Shown in pieces: positions 1-5,177 of a stretch of 5,177 bases of DNA. This DNA is from Ruminococcus sp. UBA3286. GTDB taxonomy: Bacteria > Bacillota > Clostridia > Oscillospirales > Ruminococcaceae. Position 1 is the first letter of the stretch. Every line of letters begins with the position of its first letter. The notes beneath the pieces were generated by a model. The model made no database searches. It was not told the DNA's origin and saw nothing but the letters and a program-made list of their open reading frames with translations. Position numbers and translations under genes: made by a program. Location: positions 3,591-8,767 of the forward strand of contig DETO01000148.1 in the NCBI GenBank assembly GCA_002362135.1, written 5' to 3'.

Positions 1-73
1 GCAGGACAGAGGGTACGGCACGTTCGTGCGGCGTCTCCCCTGATAACGCAGCAAAAGTAAAAATAATTTCAGT
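1..73. other. Left edge, no supportable gene
   Basis: No convincing coding region is seen. On the minus strand this is the sequence just after the holB stop; one frame stays open to the window edge but has no ATG and no well-spaced Shine-Dalgarno site. A GGGGAG-like stretch exists, but the nearest GTG is too far from it. On the plus strand one frame is open to about position 57 and another runs on into holB antisense. A 12-bp inverted repeat, GCACGTTCGTGC, lies at 18-29. There is no T-tract, so it is not an intrinsic terminator. In many Firmicutes the gene after holB is a PSP1-domain protein (RicT/YaaT), but nothing visible here resembles its start. Confidence 0.4.
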
Positions 74-1057
74 TCAACTTGTAATATTCATAATTTCCGC
101 GCACAAAGCGGCGAGGACGAGTGGCGCGCTGACGTTTGCATCGACAGCTCCGCGCGCCTTTTCGATAACGTTATGGACGTTCATCGCCTGATACGCCGTC
201 ATGATCTCCGAAAGCTTTACAGCGGCTTCGCGGCAGCAGCCTACCGTTTTAGCGTCGCTGTCCTGCGAAAGCACGGCGGCATCGCGGACAAGCTTGTCCA
301 TCATGGAAAGAATCTCGCGGATATTCGTTCGGCTTCCTCCTATCGAATAAAACGAAGCATTGAGCGAATATTCGTCTCTTCTTATTATACTATCTGCGAC
401 GCGTTTTGTCAAATCCACATGAGCGCGGAGTTCCTCGTCAACTATATAATCCGTACATCTGCCGATATTACCGTGAAAACATGAAACTGCGGCGGTTATC
501 TCGTCTTTTCCGAATCCGCTTTCGGTAAGGGCGCGTACGGCGTCCTCTTCGGAACACGGCGAAACTCCCAGACAGATACAGCGCGAAATTATCGTCGGCA
601 AAAATTCATATTTGGATTCCGCGGTAAATATAAAATACGCGTATTCCGGCGGCTCTTCTATCAGTTTGAGCAGAGTATTCTGCGTAATAACGCTCATATC
701 GCGGCAGTCGGCGAAAATATAAATTTTTCTGCCGCTGTTATTATTTGGCTTCACAAATGCGTCGTTTATAACAGCTCGGGCGGTTTTTACGGAATAACTC
801 TCCAGCTTGCCCTCCTTTGGAACGTGGATAACGTCGGGGTGAGAACCCGAAGCTACATTTTTGCATGACGGGCAAACTCCGCAAGGCTCGCCGTTAATTG
901 GCGATTCGCACAAAAGCCGTGCCGTGTAGCTTTCAGCTATAAGCTTTTTTCCGCTGCCCTTTTCACCGTAAAATATAAGCGAATGCGCGGTTTTACCGCT
1001 TTCTGTCATGCTGCTCAATGTTCCGAGCAGATATTCGTTGCCATATATTTTTTTCAT
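74..1057 (-). CDS. holB: DNA polymerase III, delta' subunit
   Basis: This is the clamp-loader delta' subunit, an AAA+-fold protein that with delta and tau/gamma loads the beta sliding clamp onto primed DNA in the cytoplasm. Seen in the 327-residue product: a Walker A-like GEKGSGKK (residues 31-38); a zinc-module cysteine set C50, C59, C62, C65 in the usual C-x8-C-x2-C-x2-C spacing; a degenerate Walker B region IFADCRDMS (114-122); the conserved LIEEPP (132-137); and the SRC sensor motif (158-160). Lysine replaces Ser/Thr after the Walker lysine, as is common in delta' subunits, which are poor or non-ATPases. Length is normal for the family. I chose the ATG at 1057 because GAGG lies 6 nt upstream; the in-frame ATG at 1069 has no ribosome site and would overlap the upstream gene by 4 nt. 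With the chosen start it lies 8 nt after the decarboxylase-family gene and is probably coupled to it. A gamma/tau subunit is unlikely at this length. Confidence 0.93.
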   Translation of the reverse strand: MKKIYGNEYLLGTLSSMTESGKTAHSLIFYGEKGSGKKLIAESYTARLLCESPINGEPCGVCPSCKNVASGSHPDVIHVPKEGKLESYSVKTARAVINDAFVKPNNNSGRKIYIFADCRDMSVITQNTLLKLIEEPPEYAYFIFTAESKYEFLPTIISRCICLGVSPCSEEDAVRALTESGFGKDEITAAVSCFHGNIGRCTDYIVDEELRAHVDLTKRVADSIIRRDEYSLNASFYSIGGSRTNIREILSMMDKLVRDAAVLSQDSDAKTVGCCREAAVKLSEIMTAYQAMNVHNVIEKARGAVDANVSAPLVLAALCAEIMNITS

Positions 1058-1063
1058 AATAAA

Positions 1064-1067
1064 CCTC
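1064..1067 (-). promoter_or_regulatory. holB ribosome binding site
   Basis: GAGG on the minus strand, 6 nt before the ATG at 1057 and overlapping the TGA stop of the upstream gene (1066-1068). It decides between two in-frame ATGs, since the ATG at 1069 is preceded by TTTTAGTATGTAA with no purine-rich site. The stop/SD overlap suggests ribosomes finishing the upstream gene re-initiate here. Confidence 0.7.
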
Positions 1068-2391
1068 ATTTACATACTAAAACAGTTTTTATTCCGTAAC
1101 TTCTGAAAATCTCGATGCAGTTTCCGTCGATGATCTCGCCGCTGACCGCTATCGGCACGGCAGGCGGACACGGAACTTTTACCGCGGCGCATATCCTTCC
1201 TTCGGCGCGTTCAACGGGAATTTCCTCGCATGGCGAAAAAACAGCTTCGCGTATATTCATCGCCTTTTCGGGAATCGATTTCAACGCAGCCTGCGGCTCT
1301 CTTCGCTTTCGGGAAGCCTTTGAAAGCGCGGATTCCAGAGCAGTTTCCAGACGGGAATAATCTCCTGCGCGATTCATCGGCGACATCAGCAGAATTATTA
1401 CAGCGTCGTCGGAATATTCGCATTCCACGCCGTTTCCGCGCAGAAGTTCCGCAAGCTCGTTTCCGCTGAATCCCGATTCCGCGGCATTTATCGTAATATG
1501 AAATGGATCGCCGTCAACGAAATCAAGCTTATTTTCAAATCGCTGCCGAAATTTATCGGCGTACATGAGATTTTCCGCAATATCACGGCGAATCCCGTTA
1601 TCAAGATAATCGAGGCAAAGATCAAGGGACATCATAATCAAATATGACGGACTGGTTGAACCAAACAATCCCATATTCCGCCTGAGCGGCTCTTCAAACC
1701 TCCTGTCCGCCATATGGAGCATTGCCGCTCCCGTAAGCGCAGGCAGCATTTTATGCGCAGAATCGCAGCAAATATCAGCGCCGAGGGCTATGGGGTGCAG
1801 GCTTTTGGGCAGGAAATGCAGATGCGCGCCGTGAGCGTTATCCACAATAAGAAGCGCGCCGTACTTGCGGCAGATTTCGGATATCGCGCCGATATCCGCC
1901 ATTCTTCCCGTATAGTCGGGCGAAGTAACATAAACGCAGGCTTTTCCGCCGCTTTTTAATTTATTCTCGATGGCTTCAAGTGGAATTTCTCCCGAAAGTA
2001 TGCCGTTTTTATAATTCGGCATGACCCATTCGACTTCAAGTCCAAGAAGGGCGGTGCTGTTCAGGAATGCGCGGTGAACATTTCTGACGGCGATTATCCG
2101 TCTGCCGTCGTCCCGCATCGCTCCGAGCATTCCCTGAATGCAGAGAGTCGAACCGCCTGCCGAATAAAGGGTTGCGGCGGTATTATAAAGCCGCGACATA
2201 CTTTTTTCGCTTTCAAGAATTATTCCCTCCGCCTCAAAAAGGCTGTCCGCGCCGCTTATCTCCGTAATATCGAATCGGCAGAGCATTTCTGTTTCCCTGA
2301 CGTTATATCTTCCCTTATGCCCGGGCATATGGCAGCGGAGAATATTATTCTTATCATATTTTTTTATAAAATTATAAATAGGCGTATTCAT
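1066..2391 (-). CDS. Orn/Lys/Arg decarboxylase-family PLP enzyme
   Basis: A cytoplasmic pyridoxal-phosphate enzyme of fold type I, in the Orn/Lys/Arg decarboxylase group that includes Bacillus SpeA and YaaO. Seen in order in 441 residues: HMPGHKG near the N terminus (21-27); a phosphate-binding glycine-rich SAGGSTLCIQGM (77-88); H106 in RNVHRAF, the usual PLP-stacking histidine; SPDYTGRMAD (157-166); VDNAHGAH (183-190) with D184 and H187; and DSAHKMLPALTGAAMLH (210-226), whose K214 should form the Schiff base. The C-terminal domain carries PAVPIAVSGEIID (410-422), matching the family's PGIP-L-x-PGE motif. It is somewhat shorter than the roughly 480-490 residues of YaaO/SpeA. Family knowledge predicts amino-acid decarboxylation giving a polyamine or diamine, but the substrate cannot be read from sequence. 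Its start is set by GAGGGG 6 nt upstream. The ATG overlaps the previous stop as ATGA, so it is probably translationally coupled. Such genes often sit close to holB in Firmicutes, commonly with tmk between; tmk is absent here. Confidence 0.9.
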   Translation of the reverse strand: MNTPIYNFIKKYDKNNILRCHMPGHKGRYNVRETEMLCRFDITEISGADSLFEAEGIILESEKSMSRLYNTAATLYSAGGSTLCIQGMLGAMRDDGRRIIAVRNVHRAFLNSTALLGLEVEWVMPNYKNGILSGEIPLEAIENKLKSGGKACVYVTSPDYTGRMADIGAISEICRKYGALLIVDNAHGAHLHFLPKSLHPIALGADICCDSAHKMLPALTGAAMLHMADRRFEEPLRRNMGLFGSTSPSYLIMMSLDLCLDYLDNGIRRDIAENLMYADKFRQRFENKLDFVDGDPFHITINAAESGFSGNELAELLRGNGVECEYSDDAVIILLMSPMNRAGDYSRLETALESALSKASRKRREPQAALKSIPEKAMNIREAVFSPCEEIPVERAEGRICAAVKVPCPPAVPIAVSGEIIDGNCIEIFRSYGIKTVLVCK

Positions 2392-2687
2392 ATCTTTCCC
2401 CTCACATAATATTTCATGATTCGGAATATTCTCACTCTTGCTCTTGCCATAAGAGCGGAAACTGCTTGCGGCGATATATTTTTCAGTTTGGCTATCTCCA
2501 CTATGTTCATCTCCTTAAAATAGTATAACATAATTATCTCTTTTTGTCTCGCAGTAAGTTCATTTTTTATAACATTTAACAGCAATCTTTTCAGCGAACC
2601 CTCTTCTTCCTTGCCATATAGAATTTCTCTGATATGGGAATCCGCTTCACCGGTAAAAGTATCGGAATACGTTTCACGTCTTGGCAA
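2388..2687 (-). CDS. Sigma-70 region 4-like HTH protein
   Basis: A 99-residue protein whose middle and C-terminal parts look like sigma-factor region 4. LTARQKEIIMLYYFKEMN (44-61) matches the helix that begins 'L-x-x-xQ-x-E-i', and IVEIAKLKNISPQAVSALMARAR (62-84) is the helix-turn-helix with the recognition helix around QAVSALMARAR. Regions 1 and 2 are missing, so on its own it should not act as a normal sigma factor. It may be a DNA-binding regulator or an accessory sigma-like subunit; the target is unknown. I chose a TTG start at 2687 because a strong AAGGAGG lies 8 nt upstream. An in-frame ATG at 2780 would give 130 residues, but its extra 31 residues come mostly from the inverted-repeat element at 2706-2865 and the SD before it is 15 nt away. 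It is the first gene of the operon, and its TGA overlaps the next ATG by 4 nt (2388-2391). Its highly basic end (KYYVRGKI) fits nucleic-acid binding. Confidence 0.78.
   Translation of the reverse strand: MPRRETYSDTFTGEADSHIREILYGKEEEGSLKRLLLNVIKNELTARQKEIIMLYYFKEMNIVEIAKLKNISPQAVSALMARARVRIFRIMKYYVRGKI
2398..2403 (-). promoter_or_regulatory. Decarboxylase-family gene ribosome site
   Basis: GAGGGG on the minus strand, 6 nt before the ATG at 2391 and embedded in the last codons of the helix-turn-helix gene. Together with the ATGA stop/start overlap it supports coupled translation of the two proteins. Confidence 0.65.
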
Positions 2688-2695
2688 TATTTTTT

Positions 2696-2702
2696 CCTCC
2701 TT
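2696..2702 (-). promoter_or_regulatory. Strong ribosome site deciding a TTG start
   Basis: AAGGAGG on the minus strand, 8 nt before TTG at 2685-2687. It is the best ribosome site in this part of the window and supports the TTG over the upstream ATG at 2780. It begins 3 nt past the outer end of the inverted-repeat element, so the native translation signal was left intact by the insertion. Confidence 0.72.
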
Positions 2703-2705
2703 AGA

Positions 2706-2865
2706 TATACTCGCCGCTATCACAAAATATCCAGTAATGCTGACATAAATTTTGTCTGTCTGCGTTGTCGTCGTCACCATACGTCAGTATGCTTTCCTCC
2801 TCCGCCTTGACATACAAAATTTCTGTTCAGCATCCTTTGGACATTTTGTGATAGCGGCGAGTATA
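2706..2865. mobile_element. MITE-like inverted-repeat element
   Basis: A 160-bp element whose outer 23 bp (2706-2728 and 2843-2865) are perfect inverted repeats beginning TATACTCGCCGCTATCAC. The similarity continues inward with small gaps: ATGCT/AGCAT (2737-2741 with 2829-2833) and AAATTTTGT/ACAAAATTT (2747-2755 with 2814-2822). The centre holds a small hairpin, CATAC-GTCA-GTATG (2778-2791). The repeats end in TA on both sides, and flanking bases outside are unrelated, consistent with a TA target duplication as made by IS630/Tc1-mariner-type transposases. It is too short to encode a transposase, so a non-autonomous MITE is the likely identity. It lies in the leader of the sigma-like/decarboxylase/holB operon. 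As RNA it could fold into one long, near-continuous hairpin. The family assignment is inference; the inverted repeats are directly visible. Confidence 0.75.
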
Positions 2866-2903
2866 AATCATTTAGTCGAATATATGTTTTTGTGTGTATC
2901 TAT

Positions 2904-2932
2904 ATTATAGAACATAAGTTCCGAGATGTCAA
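2904..2932 (-). promoter_or_regulatory. Consensus sigma-A promoter for holB operon
   Basis: On the minus strand, TTGACA (2932-2927) and TATAAT (2909-2904) are separated by exactly 17 nt, a perfect match to the housekeeping consensus. The sequence just upstream (about 2940-2965) is a run of A and T resembling an UP element. Transcription should start near 2897, giving a leader of about 210 nt that runs through the whole inverted-repeat element before the TTG at 2687. High basal strength is expected. Confidence 0.85.
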
Positions 2933-3027
2933 GAGGTTAGAATATATTTTTTATTTTTAATCATTTTCGATCATTTGTTCGTGAAAATAGGTTCTGAAAA
3001 TTAAGGTGAAAAAGCTAAAAATTGGGG

Positions 3028-3056
3028 TGCAAATTAAAAATCAGCCATGGTATAAT
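3028..3056 (+). promoter_or_regulatory. Extended -10 promoter for CAP-dockerin gene
   Basis: TATAAT at 3051-3056 is preceded by TGG (3048-3050), making an extended -10 (TGnTATAAT). The -35 position 17 nt upstream (3028-3033, TGCAAA) is a poor match, as extended -10 promoters tolerate. Predicted start near 3063 leaves a leader of about 50 nt, which contains a small GCTC-GGAC-GAGC hairpin (3080-3091) just before the ribosome site. It diverges from the operon promoter at 2904-2932; about 95 bp of AT-rich DNA lies between their -35 regions, and I see no clear operator there. Confidence 0.7.
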
Positions 3057-3114
3057 CTAATCATAGAAAAGAACGAAACGCTCGGACGAGCATAAAGATA
3101 AAGAGGGATCGACT

Positions 3115-3873
3115 ATGATGAAAAATATGATGAACAGAATGATAAGCGTTATAGCAGCGGCAATAATGATGGCGGCAATGACTATAATGAATGTCAGCGG
3201 CGCAGATGAAGAAGAAATAACAGCTATGACAGAAACTCTCGCAGTTATGATAAACGAAGCAAGAGAAGCCGAGGGACTCGCGCCCGTATACGTCGTTCCC
3301 GAAGCAAACGAAGCGGCGCAGATCAGAGCGGAAGAAAGCATTTACGAAACAATGGCAAGAGGCAGAAGCATGACAGGCGGCATCGAAAGCGTTATCGACG
3401 AAGAGAGCATTCCTTACGAATACGCGGCAGAAATACTTGCGGCAGGCACTTCCACAGCAGAAGAAACTCTGGCTTGCTGGAAAAATTCCGAAGACCATTG
3501 GGCAGTTCTCATGGCAGCCGATATCACTCACATCGGCGTAGGCGCGGTTTACGAAGAGGACAGCGAATACGGCTATTACTGGCAGGTAACTGTTATCAGA
3601 ACGAATGCGGAATTCGCAGATCAGTACATTGCAGGCGAAGAAGATAACGCTGAAATCACCAAAGGCGATATCACAGGCGACGGATACGTTGACGCTTACG
3701 ATTATATTGCTATCACAAATTATCTTTTCGATAATAATACAGAAAACGGAATGTCCTCCGAGCAGCTTGAAACGGCTGACTGCTTCCGCGACGGTTTAAT
3801 TACGGAAGCCGACGCAAAAGTTCTTGCGCAGTACATTCTCGGCGAGTGCAAAAGCCTTCCGGTTATTGCATAA
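3115..3873 (+). CDS. Secreted CAP-domain protein with C-terminal dockerin
   Basis: A 252-residue exported protein. Residues 1-30 are a signal peptide: basic, methionine-rich start, hydrophobic core, and a likely cut after SGA30. Residues about 36-163 are a CAP (SCP/PR1, YkwD-like) domain: MINEAREAEGLAPV (45-58), RAEES (71-75), YAAEI (103-107) for the usual YGEN, TAEETLACWKNSEDHW (114-129) for the AV-xW-xxSPGHR region, and THIGVGAVY (138-146). Of the family's His/Glu tetrad, E106 and H128 are visible, but the first histidine (the SH motif) is absent; no histidine precedes H128. Residues 184-245 are a type I dockerin with two calcium-loop repeats: GDITGDGYVDAYD (184-196), and the less typical ADCFRDGLITEAD (221-233). 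The dockerin should anchor the protein to a cohesin of a cellulosome scaffoldin. The mature protein is strongly acidic. Start: ATG at 3115 with GAGG 8 nt upstream; the adjacent ATG at 3118 is also possible. Its exact biochemical role is unknown. Confidence 0.88.
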   Translation: MMKNMMNRMISVIAAAIMMAAMTIMNVSGADEEEITAMTETLAVMINEAREAEGLAPVYVVPEANEAAQIRAEESIYETMARGRSMTGGIESVIDEESIPYEYAAEILAAGTSTAEETLACWKNSEDHWAVLMAADITHIGVGAVYEEDSEYGYYWQVTVIRTNAEFADQYIAGEEDNAEITKGDITGDGYVDAYDYIAITNYLFDNNTENGMSSEQLETADCFRDGLITEADAKVLAQYILGECKSLPVIA

Positions 3874-3911
3874 AATAAGAAATCTGACTAATTAAAATAT
3901 CTCTCCAACAG

Positions 3912-3945
3912 CAAAAACACCGCACGGTCATGTGCGGTGTTTTTG
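3912..3945. terminator. Bidirectional intrinsic terminator
   Basis: A perfect 14-bp stem (3912-3925 with 3932-3945) around a 6-nt loop, GGTCAT. The GC-rich core CACCGCAC/GTGCGGTG is flanked by AAAAA on one side and TTTTT on the other, so it can terminate transcription on both strands. It sits between two convergent genes, 38 nt after the CAP-dockerin stop and 20 nt after the PL11 stop. Confidence 0.93.
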
Positions 3946-3965
3946 TATAAAAAATCTTATATATC

Positions 3966-5177
3966 TTACTTAACGAACCATACGTCCTGTTCTTCCGGTC
4001 TTGTATATTCAACGGAATCAAGATAAAAATCAGTATGCGGAGGCTGATTATAGCCGTTATTCTGCGCCGCTACCTGAACCCTGTACTGCGGATTCTGCAT
4101 GAGACAGTAAATATTATAGGGACTTGTATACGTAGTCGTAAACACGCGTATAGTGTCGTCGCCCGTACGGAAAAGCATTTCCTCGCGCCAGTCGCCCAGA
4201 ATATCGGCAGTAAGACAGGCGTTCGACTTCGTATCATTGTTGTAGCTTGCGCCGTCGCCCGTAAATACGCGCCCCTTTCCATACTGATCAGCCATCGTAC
4301 GATCAAGTACCGCCCGCTCTGCCGTGTCCGTCCAGTAAACAACGGAATTCTGTCCCCATTTTGTGATATCCGACCAGTTTATCAGCTTCTGATGATCGCC
4401 GGCGGCTGAATAAACTACGCCGTTGTGAGAGCCGACCATTTCAGCTCCGCCGTTTCCTGCAATGAGATTATCAGCAAGGCATCTTCCTGTATCGTCTATT
4501 CCCTCTTCTCTAAACAGCATTTTTCCGGTTTTGCCGTCGCGAAGCGAAGTTCCGAAACCGCTTACGCCTTTAACGCCGTCTTCATGGCACTGGAAAATCT
4601 CAACTCCCGGATTTTTCGGGTCGAAATCGCCGATATGTATAGCGTCGCCGTGACCAAGTCCGCTTGTGTAAAGCAGTTCGCCGTTATCGTCGATGACAGC
4701 CGAGCCGACTACTACTTCCTGCCTGCCGTCGCCGTCGACGTCCGCGCTCATTATATGGTGATTTCCGTCGTTGTAGCCTGCAACAGAAGAATCATGCCCG
4801 GTATCAAACGCCCAGTATTCTTTCAGCTTGCCGTTCTGAACGCCGTAAGCCGTAACTGCCGCGCGCGTGTAATATCCGCGTCCGAAGCAGGCATAGGGAT
4901 TAACGCCGTCAAGATATGCGACGCAGGCTGTAAATCTGTCTACTCTGTTTCCATATTTATCTCCCCATGCTTCTACAGAACCTCTGCCGGGCTTGTAATC
5001 TATCGTATCGAGAGCCTTTCCGGTCGCGCCGTCGAAGAGCGTGAGGAATTCAGGCCCCGTTAAAATTCTTCCGGCTGACGAACGGTAGTCCTTAGAGCCG
5101 TCGCCGATAACTTTTCCGGTGCCGTCAACTGTTCCGTCGGCAGTTTTGCAGATGAGTTCAGCCTTTCCGTCGCCGTC
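3966..5177 (-). CDS. Rhamnogalacturonan lyase, PL11 (5' end off window)
   Basis: The C-terminal 403 residues of a polysaccharide lyase family 11 enzyme (Bacillus YesW/YesX type), which cleaves the rhamnose-galacturonate backbone of pectin by beta-elimination. The frame stays open from the stop at 3966 to the right edge, so the real start is outside; the first in-frame ATG inside, at 4751, is internal. Family landmarks, numbered from the edge: DGDGKAELICKTADGTVDG (1-19), GPEFLTLFDGATGKAL (41-56), WGDKYGNRVDRF (71-82), RGYYTR (100-105), ADVDGDGRQEVVVGS (145-159), DDNGELLYTSGLGHGDAIHI (163-182), ADILGDWREEMLFRT (324-338), and NQPPHTDFYL (377-386). The several D-x-D-G-D-x motifs fit the calcium-rich eight-bladed beta-propeller of this family. 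The protein ends about 17 residues after the usual catalytic-domain end, with no C-terminal dockerin or binding module; any signal peptide or dockerin would be at the N terminus, beyond the window. It is convergent with the CAP-dockerin gene. Confidence 0.92.
   Translation of the reverse strand, partial: DGDGKAELICKTADGTVDGTGKVIGDGSKDYRSSAGRILTGPEFLTLFDGATGKALDTIDYKPGRGSVEAWGDKYGNRVDRFTACVAYLDGVNPYACFGRGYYTRAAVTAYGVQNGKLKEYWAFDTGHDSSVAGYNDGNHHIMSADVDGDGRQEVVVGSAVIDDNGELLYTSGLGHGDAIHIGDFDPKNPGVEIFQCHEDGVKGVSGFGTSLRDGKTGKMLFREEGIDDTGRCLADNLIAGNGGAEMVGSHNGVVYSAAGDHQKLINWSDITKWGQNSVVYWTDTAERAVLDRTMADQYGKGRVFTGDGASYNNDTKSNACLTADILGDWREEMLFRTGDDTIRVFTTTYTSPYNIYCLMQNPQYRVQVAAQNNGYNQPPHTDFYLDSVEYTRPEEQDVWFVK

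Noticed and set aside
1067..1069. ATG at 1069 as the holB start
   Set aside because: No ribosome site precedes it, while the ATG at 1057 has GAGG at 6 nt and gives the usual N terminus for the family.
2074..2409. 111-residue plus-strand frame, with others at 1115-1959
   Set aside because: All are shadows of the decarboxylase-family gene, whose PLP motifs are clear on the minus strand.
2807..2812. TTGACA on the plus strand inside the inverted-repeat element as an outward promoter
   Set aside because: No acceptable -10 box lies 16-18 nt downstream (best is CATCCT, 3 of 6), so an element-borne promoter toward the CAP-dockerin gene is not supported.
2706..2865. Element hairpin as a transcription attenuator or intrinsic terminator
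   Set aside because: The stem is long but is not followed by a T-tract on either strand; the minus-strand RNA continues directly into the ribosome site.
3061..3531. Cysteine/histidine-rich minus-strand open frame of 156 residues (and a 94-residue one at 3057-3341)
   Set aside because: Both are antisense to the CAP-dockerin gene, which has a signal peptide, ribosome site, promoter and two recognisable domains. The Cys-rich look comes from reading GCA/GAA-rich codons backwards.
4749..4751. ATG at 4751 as the PL11 start
   Set aside because: The frame is open for a further 142 codons to the window edge and those codons encode conserved PL11 sequence.
4425..5063. 212-residue plus-strand open frame
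   Set aside because: It lies wholly antisense to the PL11 lyase, whose family motifs run continuously on the minus strand; the plus frame shows no recognisable domain.
1..5177. CRISPR array, tRNA, rRNA, riboswitch or phage genes
   Set aside because: No regularly spaced direct repeats, cloverleaf-like segments or known aptamer cores were seen on either strand by eye, and no phage-type proteins are encoded.

Overview
The window looks like the chromosome of a cellulosome-forming Firmicute, most plausibly a Ruminococcus-type gut or rumen bacterium. The organism call is an inference from three things: a secreted protein ending in a type I dockerin, a neighbouring PL11 rhamnogalacturonan lyase (pectin breakdown), and a Firmicutes-style holB gene beside an Orn/Lys/Arg-decarboxylase-family gene. 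Shine-Dalgarno sites are strong and the promoters are sigma-A-like.

Layout. Positions 1-73 hold no gene I can support. Positions 74-2687 are a compact minus-strand operon, read right to left: a small sigma-70 region-4-like helix-turn-helix protein, a fold-type I PLP-dependent decarboxylase-family enzyme, and the DNA polymerase III delta' subunit (holB). The first two genes overlap by 4 nt and the last two are separated by 8 nt. A textbook promoter (TTGACA, 17 nt, TATAAT) on the minus strand at 2904-2932 drives the operon. Between promoter and first gene lies a 160-bp element (2706-2865) with 23-bp perfect terminal inverted repeats flanked by TA, resembling a miniature inverted-repeat transposable element (MITE). 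It ends 3 nt upstream of the Shine-Dalgarno sequence of the helix-turn-helix gene and lengthens that reading frame artificially; the better start is TTG at 2687.

Positions 3028-3873 hold a divergent plus-strand unit: an extended -10 promoter, a leader of about 50 nt, and a secreted CAP (SCP/PR1-like) domain protein with a C-terminal dockerin. A perfect 14-bp-stem bidirectional terminator (3912-3945) separates it from a convergent minus-strand PL11 rhamnogalacturonan lyase, whose 5' part lies beyond the right edge.

Functionally, the right half belongs to extracellular plant cell-wall degradation (pectinase and a cellulosome-anchored accessory protein). The left half is a housekeeping/regulatory operon. 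The most unusual points are the MITE-like insertion in the operon leader, the CAP domain without its first active-site histidine, and the degenerate second dockerin loop.
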